NCBI RefSeq assembly: GCF_000270305.1
Contig: NC_015737.1
Coordinates: 62,001 to 126,000, forward strand
DNA from: Clostridium sp. SY8519
GTDB taxonomy: Bacteria > Bacillota > Clostridia > Lachnospirales > Lachnospiraceae
DNA length: 64,000 nt
Reading direction: 5' to 3'
Below are positions 50,808-59,740 of the stretch, in pieces. A program made the position numbers and the translations under genes. Every line of letters begins with the position of its first letter. Within the stretch, counting starts at the first letter, position 1. Under the pieces are notes generated by a model. It worked only from the letters and a program-made list of their open reading frames with translations. It was not told the origin of the DNA and did no database searches.

Positions 50808-52891
50808 TACTGTGCTCCATCCCCTTTCGCGACGGATTTTACGGTCCGGAATACGATCCGGATGTCTAATTTGGCGCAGTGATGGTCCACATAGTACATC
50901 TCCATCTTCTGACGCTCCCCGCTTTCATATGTCGCGTTATTTCTGGCATACGCCTGCCAGTAACCGGTCAGACCCGGTTTGACACTGAGCAGTTTTGCCA
51001 CATCTTTTCCATAAATTGCCGTCTCTTTTTCCACAATCGGCCGTGGCCCCACAACAGACAAACCGCCGCCGAAAATATTAAACAGCTGGGGCAGCTCATC
51101 CAGGCTGGATTTACGCAGGAAATTGCCGATTTTTGTAATTCGGGGATCATTGTCAATCTTGAATTCCCGCTGATACTGCTCCATCTGTTCCGGCGTCAGC
51201 AGCTTCTCCAGATCCCCTGCGTCCTGCTTCATGCTGCGGAACTTGTAGACCCGCAGTTTTCTTCCGTTTTTGCCGATGCGGACATGGGCATAAAACGGGC
51301 TGCCGCCGTCATCCATAGCCACCAGAATCATCAGTATGAGAAACAGCGGCGACAGGACTGCGATGGCAAGACCTGAAACGATAATGTCAGTTACCCGTTT
51401 CGCAGCAAGATACAGCCGCTCTCTTCCGGTCACTGTATGCTGATAGGCGGAATGATCGTATTCCAGCGGTTTCTTAAATTCGAGGATATCCCGGATGATC
51501 TCCTGTTCTTCCTCGATCTGAGCCGGATCGAACCCCCGCATCAGCGTATTGGTGATAAAACGGAAGAAAAACTCCGCAATCAATGCCAGTTCCTGAAATA
51601 CATTCCACTGTTCAATGTATATTCTTTCCTGCGCGATAATCTCTTCTTCATCCAGCTCAAAGCTCCATCGCCCGATAATTCCCGGCCGGATACACATATT
51701 CTTCCGCCGCTCCGGCTGATATTCCAGGAACCTGGAAAGCCGCGGCGCATGGATGCCTACCAGTGACATGTCCGACAGCAGCACATTCAGGATCAAAGGC
51801 AGCCGGTCCAGGTGGCTGACACACAGGAATACGCCCCAGCGGGTTCTCGCAGGCTTGCCCTGTGCCGTCCGCTCCGCCGCGTCCATCCGCAGGATGCGGA
51901 ACCGATACTGCGTAAAACGGCGCCCGTTTTTGCCCACCCGGATTCTTCGGATAAACAACGGCCCCTTTGACTCGAGATTGTTAAATACAGCTGTCAGGAT
52001 AATAAACAAAAGCAGCAGCGGAAGCAGAAGAACGGAAATCACCAGATCCAGCACCCGTTTCAGAAACAACTTTCTTCTGGCAATCTGATGTACCGGGAAA
52101 AAGCTGAGTACCGAACAGCTGCCCACCCGGTCCAGATCCTGGCGCGCCTCCGGAATGACATTAAAGGGATCCACATCCACACGGACCAGTTTTCCGATAT
52201 CATTAAAGTGCCGGGCGGCTTCACGAAGCGCCCGGTTCGTTCCATTCGGAACTATCAGAACCGAATCCACCGGGGACTGCCGGATCACATCCACCATAGT
52301 CTCTGTATCTGCCAGAACCTTGATGCCTTCGATATACTCTCCGGTCATATCCCGGTCTGTCACCACAAGGCCGGCCAGATTGATTCTCCATTCCGTGGGA
52401 CTGCTGATTTCCCTGATTTTCTTCCTGACATCAGCATAGCGGCAGATCAGGACACAGCGCTCCACATTCTTACTGAAGCTTGAAAATTTGCGGACAATTC
52501 TGCGAAAGATTTCCCGCAGTCCCAGCCCCAGCACAAAAAACGCGATGGCAAATACTACCACAAACTCTCTGGAGTACAGGAGTCCCGTCTGCGCAAAGAA
52601 CATATAAAGCAGTGTGATTACCACTACCACCGCCACAATCTTTGCCATTTCTTTCAGATCCCGGCCGAATTTGCGGGTTACGAAATTATCCCGGGTGCTG
52701 AAAAAATAAGCCGCGACAAAATAACTCACCAGCATCGCCGGAATCAGTGTCAGATAAGCTCCTTCTGTATAAACCCCGGTCCGGAAGGAAGAAAGAAATT
52801 TCCACCAAAAAGCAAATGTATAGGCCAGAAGAAGCGCGATTACATCCGCAATACATTGTAAGTAAAAGTTATATCTTGATAAATTAGTCAT
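50807..52891 (-). CDS. Polyprenyl sugar-phosphate transferase with two transferase domains (694 aa)
   Basis: N-terminal membrane helices (residues 10-130), a CoA-binding-like region (about 140-260), then two sugar transferase domains. The second (about 495-694) is normal: YKFRSMKQDA, SLDELPQLFNIF, VVGPRPIV and KPGLTGYWQA. The first (about 275-450) keeps the outline but has degenerate motifs: YRFRILRMDA, HLDRLPLILN (DE replaced by DR), LVGIHAP, RPGIIGRW. The first domain is probably inactive. The enzyme starts repeat-unit assembly by moving a sugar phosphate to undecaprenyl phosphate. Start ATG 52891. Confidence 0.9.
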   Translation of the reverse strand: MTNLSRYNFYLQCIADVIALLLAYTFAFWWKFLSSFRTGVYTEGAYLTLIPAMLVSYFVAAYFFSTRDNFVTRKFGRDLKEMAKIVAVVVVITLLYMFFAQTGLLYSREFVVVFAIAFFVLGLGLREIFRRIVRKFSSFSKNVERCVLICRYADVRKKIREISSPTEWRINLAGLVVTDRDMTGEYIEGIKVLADTETMVDVIRQSPVDSVLIVPNGTNRALREAARHFNDIGKLVRVDVDPFNVIPEARQDLDRVGSCSVLSFFPVHQIARRKLFLKRVLDLVISVLLLPLLLLFIILTAVFNNLESKGPLFIRRIRVGKNGRRFTQYRFRILRMDAAERTAQGKPARTRWGVFLCVSHLDRLPLILNVLLSDMSLVGIHAPRLSRFLEYQPERRKNMCIRPGIIGRWSFELDEEEIIAQERIYIEQWNVFQELALIAEFFFRFITNTLMRGFDPAQIEEEQEIIRDILEFKKPLEYDHSAYQHTVTGRERLYLAAKRVTDIIVSGLAIAVLSPLFLILMILVAMDDGGSPFYAHVRIGKNGRKLRVYKFRSMKQDAGDLEKLLTPEQMEQYQREFKIDNDPRITKIGNFLRKSSLDELPQLFNIFGGGLSVVGPRPIVEKETAIYGKDVAKLLSVKPGLTGYWQAYARNNATYESGERQKMEMYYVDHHCAKLDIRIVFRTVKSVAKGDGAQ

Positions 52892-52941
52892 AATGCTATT
52901 TACCCACCAGGCTCAAAACCGTACCGATTGATCCGGCGCTG

Positions 52942-54540
52942 TCAGCAGTCAATGCAGACTGCCCCCCAGATCGTACGGTCATAACCATCCAGCTCAGCAA
53001 TATACCGGTCCAGCTCTCCGCAGGATGCTGTCCCGCCGGACACTGCCAGCACAAGATTTTCGCTGCTGCGTACCGCATCCTGATACTTTTCTGACGCGGT
53101 ATCATACAGATTCAGCCTTCTGACTTCTATTCCTGCGGATTCACTGATCTGACAGCAGATTTTTTCCAGTTCTTCCCGGCTGCCCGGATTCATACGGGAC
53201 GGCAGCGCAAACGTAATCTGTTCCATCTGATGGAACTGTGCCAATGAAGCAATATAGGCCGCGATTTTCCGCGTTGCTCCCCGTTCTGCCAGCACAGAGC
53301 GATATCTGATCCGATAGATCCCTTTACTGTGAAACAGCCGGCGCAATCCGTGATATTTTCCTGCGGCCCTTGTTTCTCCCAATGCCGGAATCCCCAGAAC
53401 TTCTTCCAGCAAATCCAGACGTGTCACTTTTTTTCGGGAGACCAGAAGCACACAGAAAATCACACAATAGATCAGAATTCCAAGCACAAAGCCTGCAGCG
53501 GCATACTTTTTGCTGAAGGATGGCCTGCTGATCTCTGTTTTTCCGCCGGCTCCGCTGCTCTGAACCGTGAGATCCGTCTGCCCGTCACTGCTGCCGGACT
53601 TGCTGGTCACAGATTCGTATACCGCGGACTGTGACGTGTTCAGCGCAGCCTTTCCGCTCTTGATTGCCGTTGCCAGTGCGCTGATATCATTGTATACACC
53701 TGCCTGCATTTTTTCCAGATTCTGATTCACTATCGTCTGCTGTTCCGCAGTCAGCAGGCGGATCGTATGAGCGCCTGTTTTTTTCTGAATGCCGGCTGAG
53801 GTTTTTTTCAGGTACTGTGTGACTTTTTCCTCAAGCTTATCCGTATCCGTTTCTTTTTCCGGAAGAATAATATTCAGATACAGCAGTGCCTCTTTCAGCG
53901 TACTGTCTCCCGCAGTTGACTGATCCGGATTCTCCAGGGAGGTTCCGGTCTGATACAGCTGGTTCGCGTAGCGCGGTTCCAGTGATATTCCAAGCGTCTG
54001 ATTCAGAATCTTTGCGGAATCATCCGTCGACAACGCATCCCGATACAGGGCCAGCAGCGTGGAAATGGAATAGTTCCGGCTGTCAGAAGGAATCTGCACC
54101 AGGTAAGAGAGTTTCAGTATTTTTTCCTTGGACGGATTCACCTGCATCAGCGGGGATTTCAGATAATATTCCGAAAACGCATCGTAGTTTGCCTTCTGCT
54201 GCAGCAGATTGTAAACATCCTGGCGCTCCTCCTTTGCCAGCGTTCCCAACGCCCGTTTGTCCGCCGCCGACAGATTCAGTTTTGCCTGAAATCCATCCAG
54301 GCCATTCGCAAACAGATTTGCTGTATCGCCTGAGCTGCTCTGCTGTGTCTGTTCCGCAGACTTTACTGCCGCATGATAGCTGCGCATATCCTTATACGCT
54401 TTGGCGCCGGCAGCCAGAACACCTAGAATGACTGCAAAAATCAGGACGGCCTTCCACTGTTCCAGTATGGACCATACTGCGTCTTTCATGGAAACAGTAT
54501 ATTCCTCCTGCAGTTTTTTTCTGTTATTCGGGATGTACAT
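52942..54540 (-). CDS. Wzz/PCP-type chain-length protein with degenerate kinase-like tail (532 aa)
   Basis: Membrane segment 1 (about 30-48, AVLIFAVILGVLAAGAKAY), a long helical outer region with many repeats of charged residues, and membrane segment 2 (about 352-375, AGFVLGILIYCVIFCVLL). After this, EVLGIPALGETRA and a region of about 130 residues recall the CpsD-like kinase, but no Walker A (GxxxxGKS/T) is seen, so it is not an ATPase. It would set chain length with the polymerases on both sides. Confidence 0.78.
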   Translation of the reverse strand: MYIPNNRKKLQEEYTVSMKDAVWSILEQWKAVLIFAVILGVLAAGAKAYKDMRSYHAAVKSAEQTQQSSSGDTANLFANGLDGFQAKLNLSAADKRALGTLAKEERQDVYNLLQQKANYDAFSEYYLKSPLMQVNPSKEKILKLSYLVQIPSDSRNYSISTLLALYRDALSTDDSAKILNQTLGISLEPRYANQLYQTGTSLENPDQSTAGDSTLKEALLYLNIILPEKETDTDKLEEKVTQYLKKTSAGIQKKTGAHTIRLLTAEQQTIVNQNLEKMQAGVYNDISALATAIKSGKAALNTSQSAVYESVTSKSGSSDGQTDLTVQSSGAGGKTEISRPSFSKKYAAAGFVLGILIYCVIFCVLLVSRKKVTRLDLLEEVLGIPALGETRAAGKYHGLRRLFHSKGIYRIRYRSVLAERGATRKIAAYIASLAQFHQMEQITFALPSRMNPGSREELEKICCQISESAGIEVRRLNLYDTASEKYQDAVRSSENLVLAVSGGTASCGELDRYIAELDGYDRTIWGAVCIDC

Positions 54541-54596
54541 ACTACTTCCTTTCCTGCTTTTTCACTTATTTTTTTTACTTTTCTTTATCCGCATTT

Positions 54597-56219
54597 CTAC
54601 CAGGCAGCATCATTCGGCACCCGTTCCCAGGTATTGGAACGTTCTTTCGACTTTCTCCGGTCCGTAAACCGCTGTCCGCGCATTCCATCGAACATCACCG
54701 CAAATGAAAGATAGAACAGACAGGTCAGGTCCCGGTTAAAGGGCACCACCTGGATTTCCAGCAGAGATTCCATCAGATACGCGGAAAATACCAGAAGCAC
54801 AAAAAGCATTCCCGCATCCAGTTTCTTTCTGCCGAATAATCCCTGCACAATATATGCCAGCGCAAATATTTCCAGGATTCCGACCGCTGCCCCGGACAGG
54901 ATGCCGCATCGGTAGGTAAAATCTAACACGGTATTATGAACGCCGTGCAATTTCGTGCCGGCCGTGTTTTTCAGCGGTACTTCTTTCGGATTGTTCCCGA
55001 ACCAGTTCAGGTGATCCAGCACAATCTGGTAGATCGTCAGGCGTCCGGACGACAGCTGATCCGCTGATCCATGATTATTATAGGAGCGAAAAATCGTGCC
55101 TACATTCAGTCCGCTGCTCAGAAACGCTGTATCCCCCGCAGTCCACGACATGCTTCCCGCAGCTGTGTTCCAGAGGGAAATACCTGCCTTGACGCCAGAG
55201 GATGCTTTTTTCTTCTTCTGTGCGCCGGATTTCTGATCAGCTGTGCGTTTCTTCCCGTCCGTCTGTGACTGTTTTTCCGGATGCCACCATCCCATGGCAA
55301 TCAGTTCTTCATCCGTATATTTCACCCTGGAATCCGATATTTCCCGCAGTGTCGCATTGCCGCGGTAGCCGAAATATTTTTCCGGTACCTGTACTGCAGA
55401 CACTGCCCCCCACGCCGCCGCGCAGGATAACGCAAGCGCCAGAAGGCAGACCAGAAAACGTCTGGATTTGCGGATGTTTTTCCTGGCAATGGCAATCAGC
55501 CACACGAGAACGGCTAAGCCTAATGCAAGGAAAGCCGTCCGGCTGCCGGTCAGGAAAATCATCCCAAGGGAAATCCCCAGCGCGATGATATGTACCACCA
55601 GTTTTCTGTCTTTCCGGACAATCAGATACAGGGCGGAAAGCGCCGTACACAGATACAGCATAGCAAGAATATTGGGCGCGTCGGCCAGCCCCGTGTACCG
55701 GCCGTTTTCTGACGCCGCCGCAATGTAAGGCTGCCCGTACAGGCTGAACGCGAAGAATACGATTCCGTTCAGCACAAATCCAAAGGCAATCCGGTCATAC
55801 AGGGCTGAATAGTCTCTCCGGTTGTTCCAGATCAGATAAAAACCCGGAAACAGCAGCAAAAGCAGAGCGGCGAACCCTTCCATCTCAAATCCTGTCGGAT
55901 GCTGAACCCGGGCAATAATTACTGTCACAAGGAAGAAATAATACACCGCCGCAACCACAGGACGTGTCTCCACCCGTTCCAGTTTCCGGTCTACGCTGAA
56001 CCAGGTAATCAGAAACAGGATCACCGAAAAACAAATCCCCCGCAGTATCACATGCGGCAGAAGAAGGCTCAGAATATTGCTGTACAGCAGGGAGTAATAA
56101 AATGCCAGCAAGAAACAGCATAGGCTGAGGATACGGTTTCTGGTTTCTTGCTTCATATTTTCTGTCAGCCGAAACATTCCGTTCCAGATGGCCCGATGTG
56201 GTATCTGCAGGATCTGCAT
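54597..56219 (-). CDS. Second Wzy/O-antigen-ligase-like membrane protein (540 aa)
   Basis: Ten to twelve membrane segments; FLTGSRTAFLALGLAVLVWL is typical of the O-antigen ligase/polymerase fold. There is an unusually long, basic outer loop (about residues 285-400) with a run QKSGAQKKKKAS. Start at the second ATG (56219) because GGGAG is 7 bases before it. The locus therefore has two polymerase/ligase-like proteins; this one may be a ligase that links the polymer to the wall. Confidence 0.78.
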   Translation of the reverse strand: MQILQIPHRAIWNGMFRLTENMKQETRNRILSLCCFLLAFYYSLLYSNILSLLLPHVILRGICFSVILFLITWFSVDRKLERVETRPVVAAVYYFFLVTVIIARVQHPTGFEMEGFAALLLLLFPGFYLIWNNRRDYSALYDRIAFGFVLNGIVFFAFSLYGQPYIAAASENGRYTGLADAPNILAMLYLCTALSALYLIVRKDRKLVVHIIALGISLGMIFLTGSRTAFLALGLAVLVWLIAIARKNIRKSRRFLVCLLALALSCAAAWGAVSAVQVPEKYFGYRGNATLREISDSRVKYTDEELIAMGWWHPEKQSQTDGKKRTADQKSGAQKKKKASSGVKAGISLWNTAAGSMSWTAGDTAFLSSGLNVGTIFRSYNNHGSADQLSSGRLTIYQIVLDHLNWFGNNPKEVPLKNTAGTKLHGVHNTVLDFTYRCGILSGAAVGILEIFALAYIVQGLFGRKKLDAGMLFVLLVFSAYLMESLLEIQVVPFNRDLTCLFYLSFAVMFDGMRGQRFTDRRKSKERSNTWERVPNDAAW

Positions 56220-56417
56220 ATTCATTCTCCCTATCTTCTGTATTTCTGTACCAGCCAGAGTGTCTGCATTCGCTCAAAGTAGTTTATCACAATTTCTCTG
56301 ATTTTACTATATTATATCAGGTATCCCTGCTGCTTATCAGACGCTGCTGTCCTTCATTCCGCGGTTCTTCATTTTCTGTTTTTCACAGCATATACAGCAT
56401 ATTATACCGCGGAAAAA

Positions 56418-56476
56418 GCATCTGTACCTGCCTCTTTCTTAAGAATTCTTAAAGAACAGTTCGGTACAGATGCTTC
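56418..56476 (-). terminator. Terminator after the GDPD gene
   Basis: AGCATCTGTACC/GGTACAGATGCT stem (12 bp, large loop) followed on the minus strand by TTTTTCC, 80 bases after the GDPD stop. It separates the TagF-side genes from the Wzy/Wzz part. Confidence 0.8.
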
Positions 56477-56554
56477 TGCATAACGGTGTTTATCTTCGAT
56501 TGATTCGCCTTCCGGTACATCTGCCGGATTTTCTGCATGCAGCAGTCGGATCTG

Positions 56555-58615
56555 TCAGGAAAATAATTTTTCATTCATGGTCAGCATATCCAGATCCGTC
56601 TCTGAATATTTCTGATACTGTTTCTGTGTTTTTACCGTATAGATACAGTAAATCAGCTTTCTCTTCTCCAGTTCTTTCTCTGTATTTTCCGTGAAACAGG
56701 AAGCGTTCTGGCTGACGCCGGCGTCCGAAAACAGAGAAAGATAGGTATAATCCGCGGAATCCAGCGTCCGGTTATAGAGGAACAGCACGCCGATATCCGG
56801 ATCGATCGTATTTTTTATATCCTCCAGATACCCGGTTTCAAAGGAAATGATCATGCACTGTTTTTCCATCCCATAGGCTTTTATGGTATCCACGACTTTT
56901 TTCAGCATTTCCTTGCTGGAAACCTGTTTGATCTCCAGAACAGCAACCACGTGATACTCTTTGCAGACGCTCAGATATTCTTCAAAAGAAGGCACTTTTA
57001 ATTCCTGCCTTACGCCATTTTTGTCTGTGTATGGAATGCGAAGCGCATCAATCTGTTTCTTCGTCATATCCATGACTTTTCCGGTTCCGTCTGTGGTCCG
57101 ATTTACGGTGGCATCATGCATACACACCAGTTTTCCGTCTTTTGTATTATATAAATCTGTCTCGATTCCCCAGAATCCGGCCTTTCCCGCCTCTTCAAAG
57201 GCCAGGACCGTATTTTCCGGATATTCCGCGCTTAATCCCCGGTGCGCAATATAGAGCTGATCATTCGGATTCGCTTCTGAAGTTTCATCCGAATTTTCTT
57301 CCGAGTTCCCGGTCTGGCCCTCATCCGCAGTTCCCTCCGGGTTCCCGGTCTGACCTTCGTTTGCGGTCCCGGTCTGGTTCTCGTTTCCAGACTCTTCCGA
57401 ATTCTCGGTCTGGGTCCCGCCTGCATTCTCTTCCGTAGTTCCGTTCTGGCTCTCATCCGCCAGCCCGAAATCATCCACCAGCGGAATCCATTTTTCCGCC
57501 GCGCTGCTTCGATTTTCCGGTTTTTCCTTCCGGAACAGGCCGCTGATCTGCCGGATTTTCGTACTGCTCAGCTTCGCCTTATCCCTGCGGCGGACATAGA
57601 ATCGGTATTTATACCCTGCGTTCAGGATCACCCCATGTTTCTGCCATTTGCTTCTGGACACAAAAGTCCCGTTTTTCCGGTATGTGCAGTAGGCAAATTC
57701 GTAAGAAACAAAATCATCCAGACTGTAATACACCGGAGAGGACGGCGCTTCTGTCTGAATCATGGCTGCATGCCAGGTACTGGACCGGTACACGCCTTTT
57801 TCGTCCAGACGTCCCGTATCAAACAAGCCCAGTCCTTTCTTTTTCTTCCAGACTGCGGTCATACGCACGGTTCCCTTTTTCGCCAGATCACTGACTGACG
57901 CTCCCGGCTTGTACGTTTTACCTTTTACACGCCATCCGGCCAGTTCATAACCGGCCCGCAGAAATCCGCTTTTTGCCAGTTTGTATTTTTTGCCATAGAC
58001 TGCTGTGCCGTCCGGAACCGAACCGGATTCCGCTCCCCCGCCTTCATAACGGATCCGGTATTTCCAGGATACCGTAACCTTACAGCGATACGACTGACCG
58101 CCGGCTTTTGCCGTAATGACCGCTGTTCCCTGTCTGCCGGCTGTGACTTTTCCTCTGGAAGAAACAGCTGCCACTTTCGCGGAAGAGGAATGCCAGGTAA
58201 CTTTCTTTCCGGTGCCTTTCAGGGCCAGTGTGCCGGTTCCCTTGTATCCCAGTGTCATGGTTTTTGCGGACAATACCGGCTGCTGTACACTGACGGTGCA
58301 GCGATACTGTTTTTTGCCGATTTTCGCGGTAATCACCGCTTTCCCTTTGGAAGCGCCTCGTACGGTGCCGTTTTTTGACACTGCGGCAACTTTTTTATTC
58401 GAAGTGGACCAGCTGATTTTTTTCCGGCTGTATTTCTTCGCGTTGGTAAACTTCAGCTGATACTTCTGTCCCTTCACCAGCGTCATGCTGGTACGGTTCA
58501 ACGGTGATTTTCCGGCTGCCTGCGCCGGTTCCGCATGAATCATCCCCGCAGTCACACTGGTTGCCAGCAAGGCTGCCGTCAGTATTCTCATGTGTTTTTC
58601 TGCTGTCTTCTTCAT
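56555..58615 (-). CDS. Secreted glycerophosphodiesterase with bacterial Ig-like domains (686 aa)
   Basis: A signal peptide (RILTAALLATSVTAGMIHA, cut near AQA-A) is followed by two Big_2-type repeats (KISWSTSNKKVAAVSKNGTV; VTWHSSSAKVAAVSSRGKV), an InlB B-like segment (YELAGWRVKGKTYKPG), and a low-complexity E/G/N/T linker (about 405-465). The C-terminal GDPD domain has HRGLSAEYPENTVLAF, IETDLYNTKDGKLVCMHD and TVNRTTDGTG, with the two catalytic histidines. It acts outside the cell on glycerophosphodiesters, perhaps the glycerol- or ribitol-phosphate polymer made by its neighbours. Start at ATG 58615 (MKKTAEKH) behind GTGAGGAACG; the frame opens 8 codons earlier. Confidence 0.88.
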   Translation of the reverse strand: MKKTAEKHMRILTAALLATSVTAGMIHAEPAQAAGKSPLNRTSMTLVKGQKYQLKFTNAKKYSRKKISWSTSNKKVAAVSKNGTVRGASKGKAVITAKIGKKQYRCTVSVQQPVLSAKTMTLGYKGTGTLALKGTGKKVTWHSSSAKVAAVSSRGKVTAGRQGTAVITAKAGGQSYRCKVTVSWKYRIRYEGGGAESGSVPDGTAVYGKKYKLAKSGFLRAGYELAGWRVKGKTYKPGASVSDLAKKGTVRMTAVWKKKKGLGLFDTGRLDEKGVYRSSTWHAAMIQTEAPSSPVYYSLDDFVSYEFAYCTYRKNGTFVSRSKWQKHGVILNAGYKYRFYVRRRDKAKLSSTKIRQISGLFRKEKPENRSSAAEKWIPLVDDFGLADESQNGTTEENAGGTQTENSEESGNENQTGTANEGQTGNPEGTADEGQTGNSEENSDETSEANPNDQLYIAHRGLSAEYPENTVLAFEEAGKAGFWGIETDLYNTKDGKLVCMHDATVNRTTDGTGKVMDMTKKQIDALRIPYTDKNGVRQELKVPSFEEYLSVCKEYHVVAVLEIKQVSSKEMLKKVVDTIKAYGMEKQCMIISFETGYLEDIKNTIDPDIGVLFLYNRTLDSADYTYLSLFSDAGVSQNASCFTENTEKELEKRKLIYCIYTVKTQKQYQKYSETDLDMLTMNEKLFS

Positions 58616-58651
58616 ACGTTCCTCACACTTCTTCTTCATTCTATTACTCTG

Positions 58652-59740
58652 TTACTGCGCAGCTGCGGAAAGCCTCCGGGAACGGGCCGCTTTCCACCAG
58701 GTCACTGCTCCATATAAGATAATTCCTGCCAGGATGGTTCCAATCAGAATCGCAAGCAGCAGATTCCGTCCGCCCAGACGGGAAGCAAGACAGGCGCCCG
58801 CAAAATCTCTGGTCAGATTCTGCACCAGGTATACCGGAAGGCTGATTTTTCCCAGGAAATATAAAAATCTGTGGTCAAACAGCCGGGATCCGTATGAGAT
58901 TCCGCTAAACGAAATACCGGTGGCAATTGTCAGCGCGATGACAGCACTTCCCAGATACGGCCGTGTAAAATCTTTTGACATCGAATAGTACACAACCATT
59001 ACATACAGAAGAATCTCCAGCACCGTAATTCCGAGGCGCAGGACCGGAGAGTATTTTTTCTGTTTCAGCACACGCACTGCTTCATAGACAAACATCCCCA
59101 GTGAAATCTCCGCAAAGGCGCGAATCACGCCATTGGTCAGGAAGCCGCTCAGCCCGCCGGCATCTCCCAGGGTACCGTTTTTCGCGATCAGCATGCCGGT
59201 CAGCAGGAAGCCTGCCAGCGGCGCCACAATCCGCACATAGACGTCATAGTGTCTGCGGGCCAGCGGATAGATCACGGCCAGTGCCAGCAGCATGGCGGAA
59301 ATGTACCACTCTACGCCGATCAGCGCGTCTGTCTGATAACCGCTCATCTGCAGGAAAAACAGGCTGGGGAACCCCTTGATCAGGATCTCCAGAAATCCCT
59401 TCTCCAGTACCAGCATCCGAAAAAGAAAGGTCAGGATAATGATAATGACGTGATACGGCAGGATGGAGGAAATCTTTTTTGCCATAAATTTCCAGGTAGC
59501 GCTGCCCAGAGGGACTTCCTGCTCCCGCACTTTACAGATTGCCATGGCTGTCAGGAATCCGCTGACCAGGAAAAAGAATTCCACACCCAGAAATCCCTTG
59601 TTAAAGAAAGACAGATGATCGGTAAATTCCCATCCCCTGCTTTTGTAATCACCGCCGGTATGGTAACAGAGAATCATCATACAAAAGCAAAAGCGCAGGA
59701 GTTCAATTTTTCCCACGCGTCTGCCTGATCTGCGGGCCAT
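58652..59740 (-). CDS. Membrane acyltransferase, third copy (362 aa)
   Basis: Acyltransferase-3 pattern: RFCFCMMILCYHTGGDYKSR with the family His, then VEFFFLVSGFLTAMAICK. About ten membrane segments. Overlaps the NAD-epimerase stop by one base. Probable O-acetylation. Confidence 0.82.
   Translation of the reverse strand: MARRSGRRVGKIELLRFCFCMMILCYHTGGDYKSRGWEFTDHLSFFNKGFLGVEFFFLVSGFLTAMAICKVREQEVPLGSATWKFMAKKISSILPYHVIIIILTFLFRMLVLEKGFLEILIKGFPSLFFLQMSGYQTDALIGVEWYISAMLLALAVIYPLARRHYDVYVRIVAPLAGFLLTGMLIAKNGTLGDAGGLSGFLTNGVIRAFAEISLGMFVYEAVRVLKQKKYSPVLRLGITVLEILLYVMVVYYSMSKDFTRPYLGSAVIALTIATGISFSGISYGSRLFDHRFLYFLGKISLPVYLVQNLTRDFAGACLASRLGGRNLLLAILIGTILAGIILYGAVTWWKAARSRRLSAAAQ

Noticed and set aside
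52896..53105. 69-codon minus-strand frame overlapping the end of the Wzz-like gene
   Set aside because: Overlaps a real gene in another frame, no ribosome site, no homology pattern.
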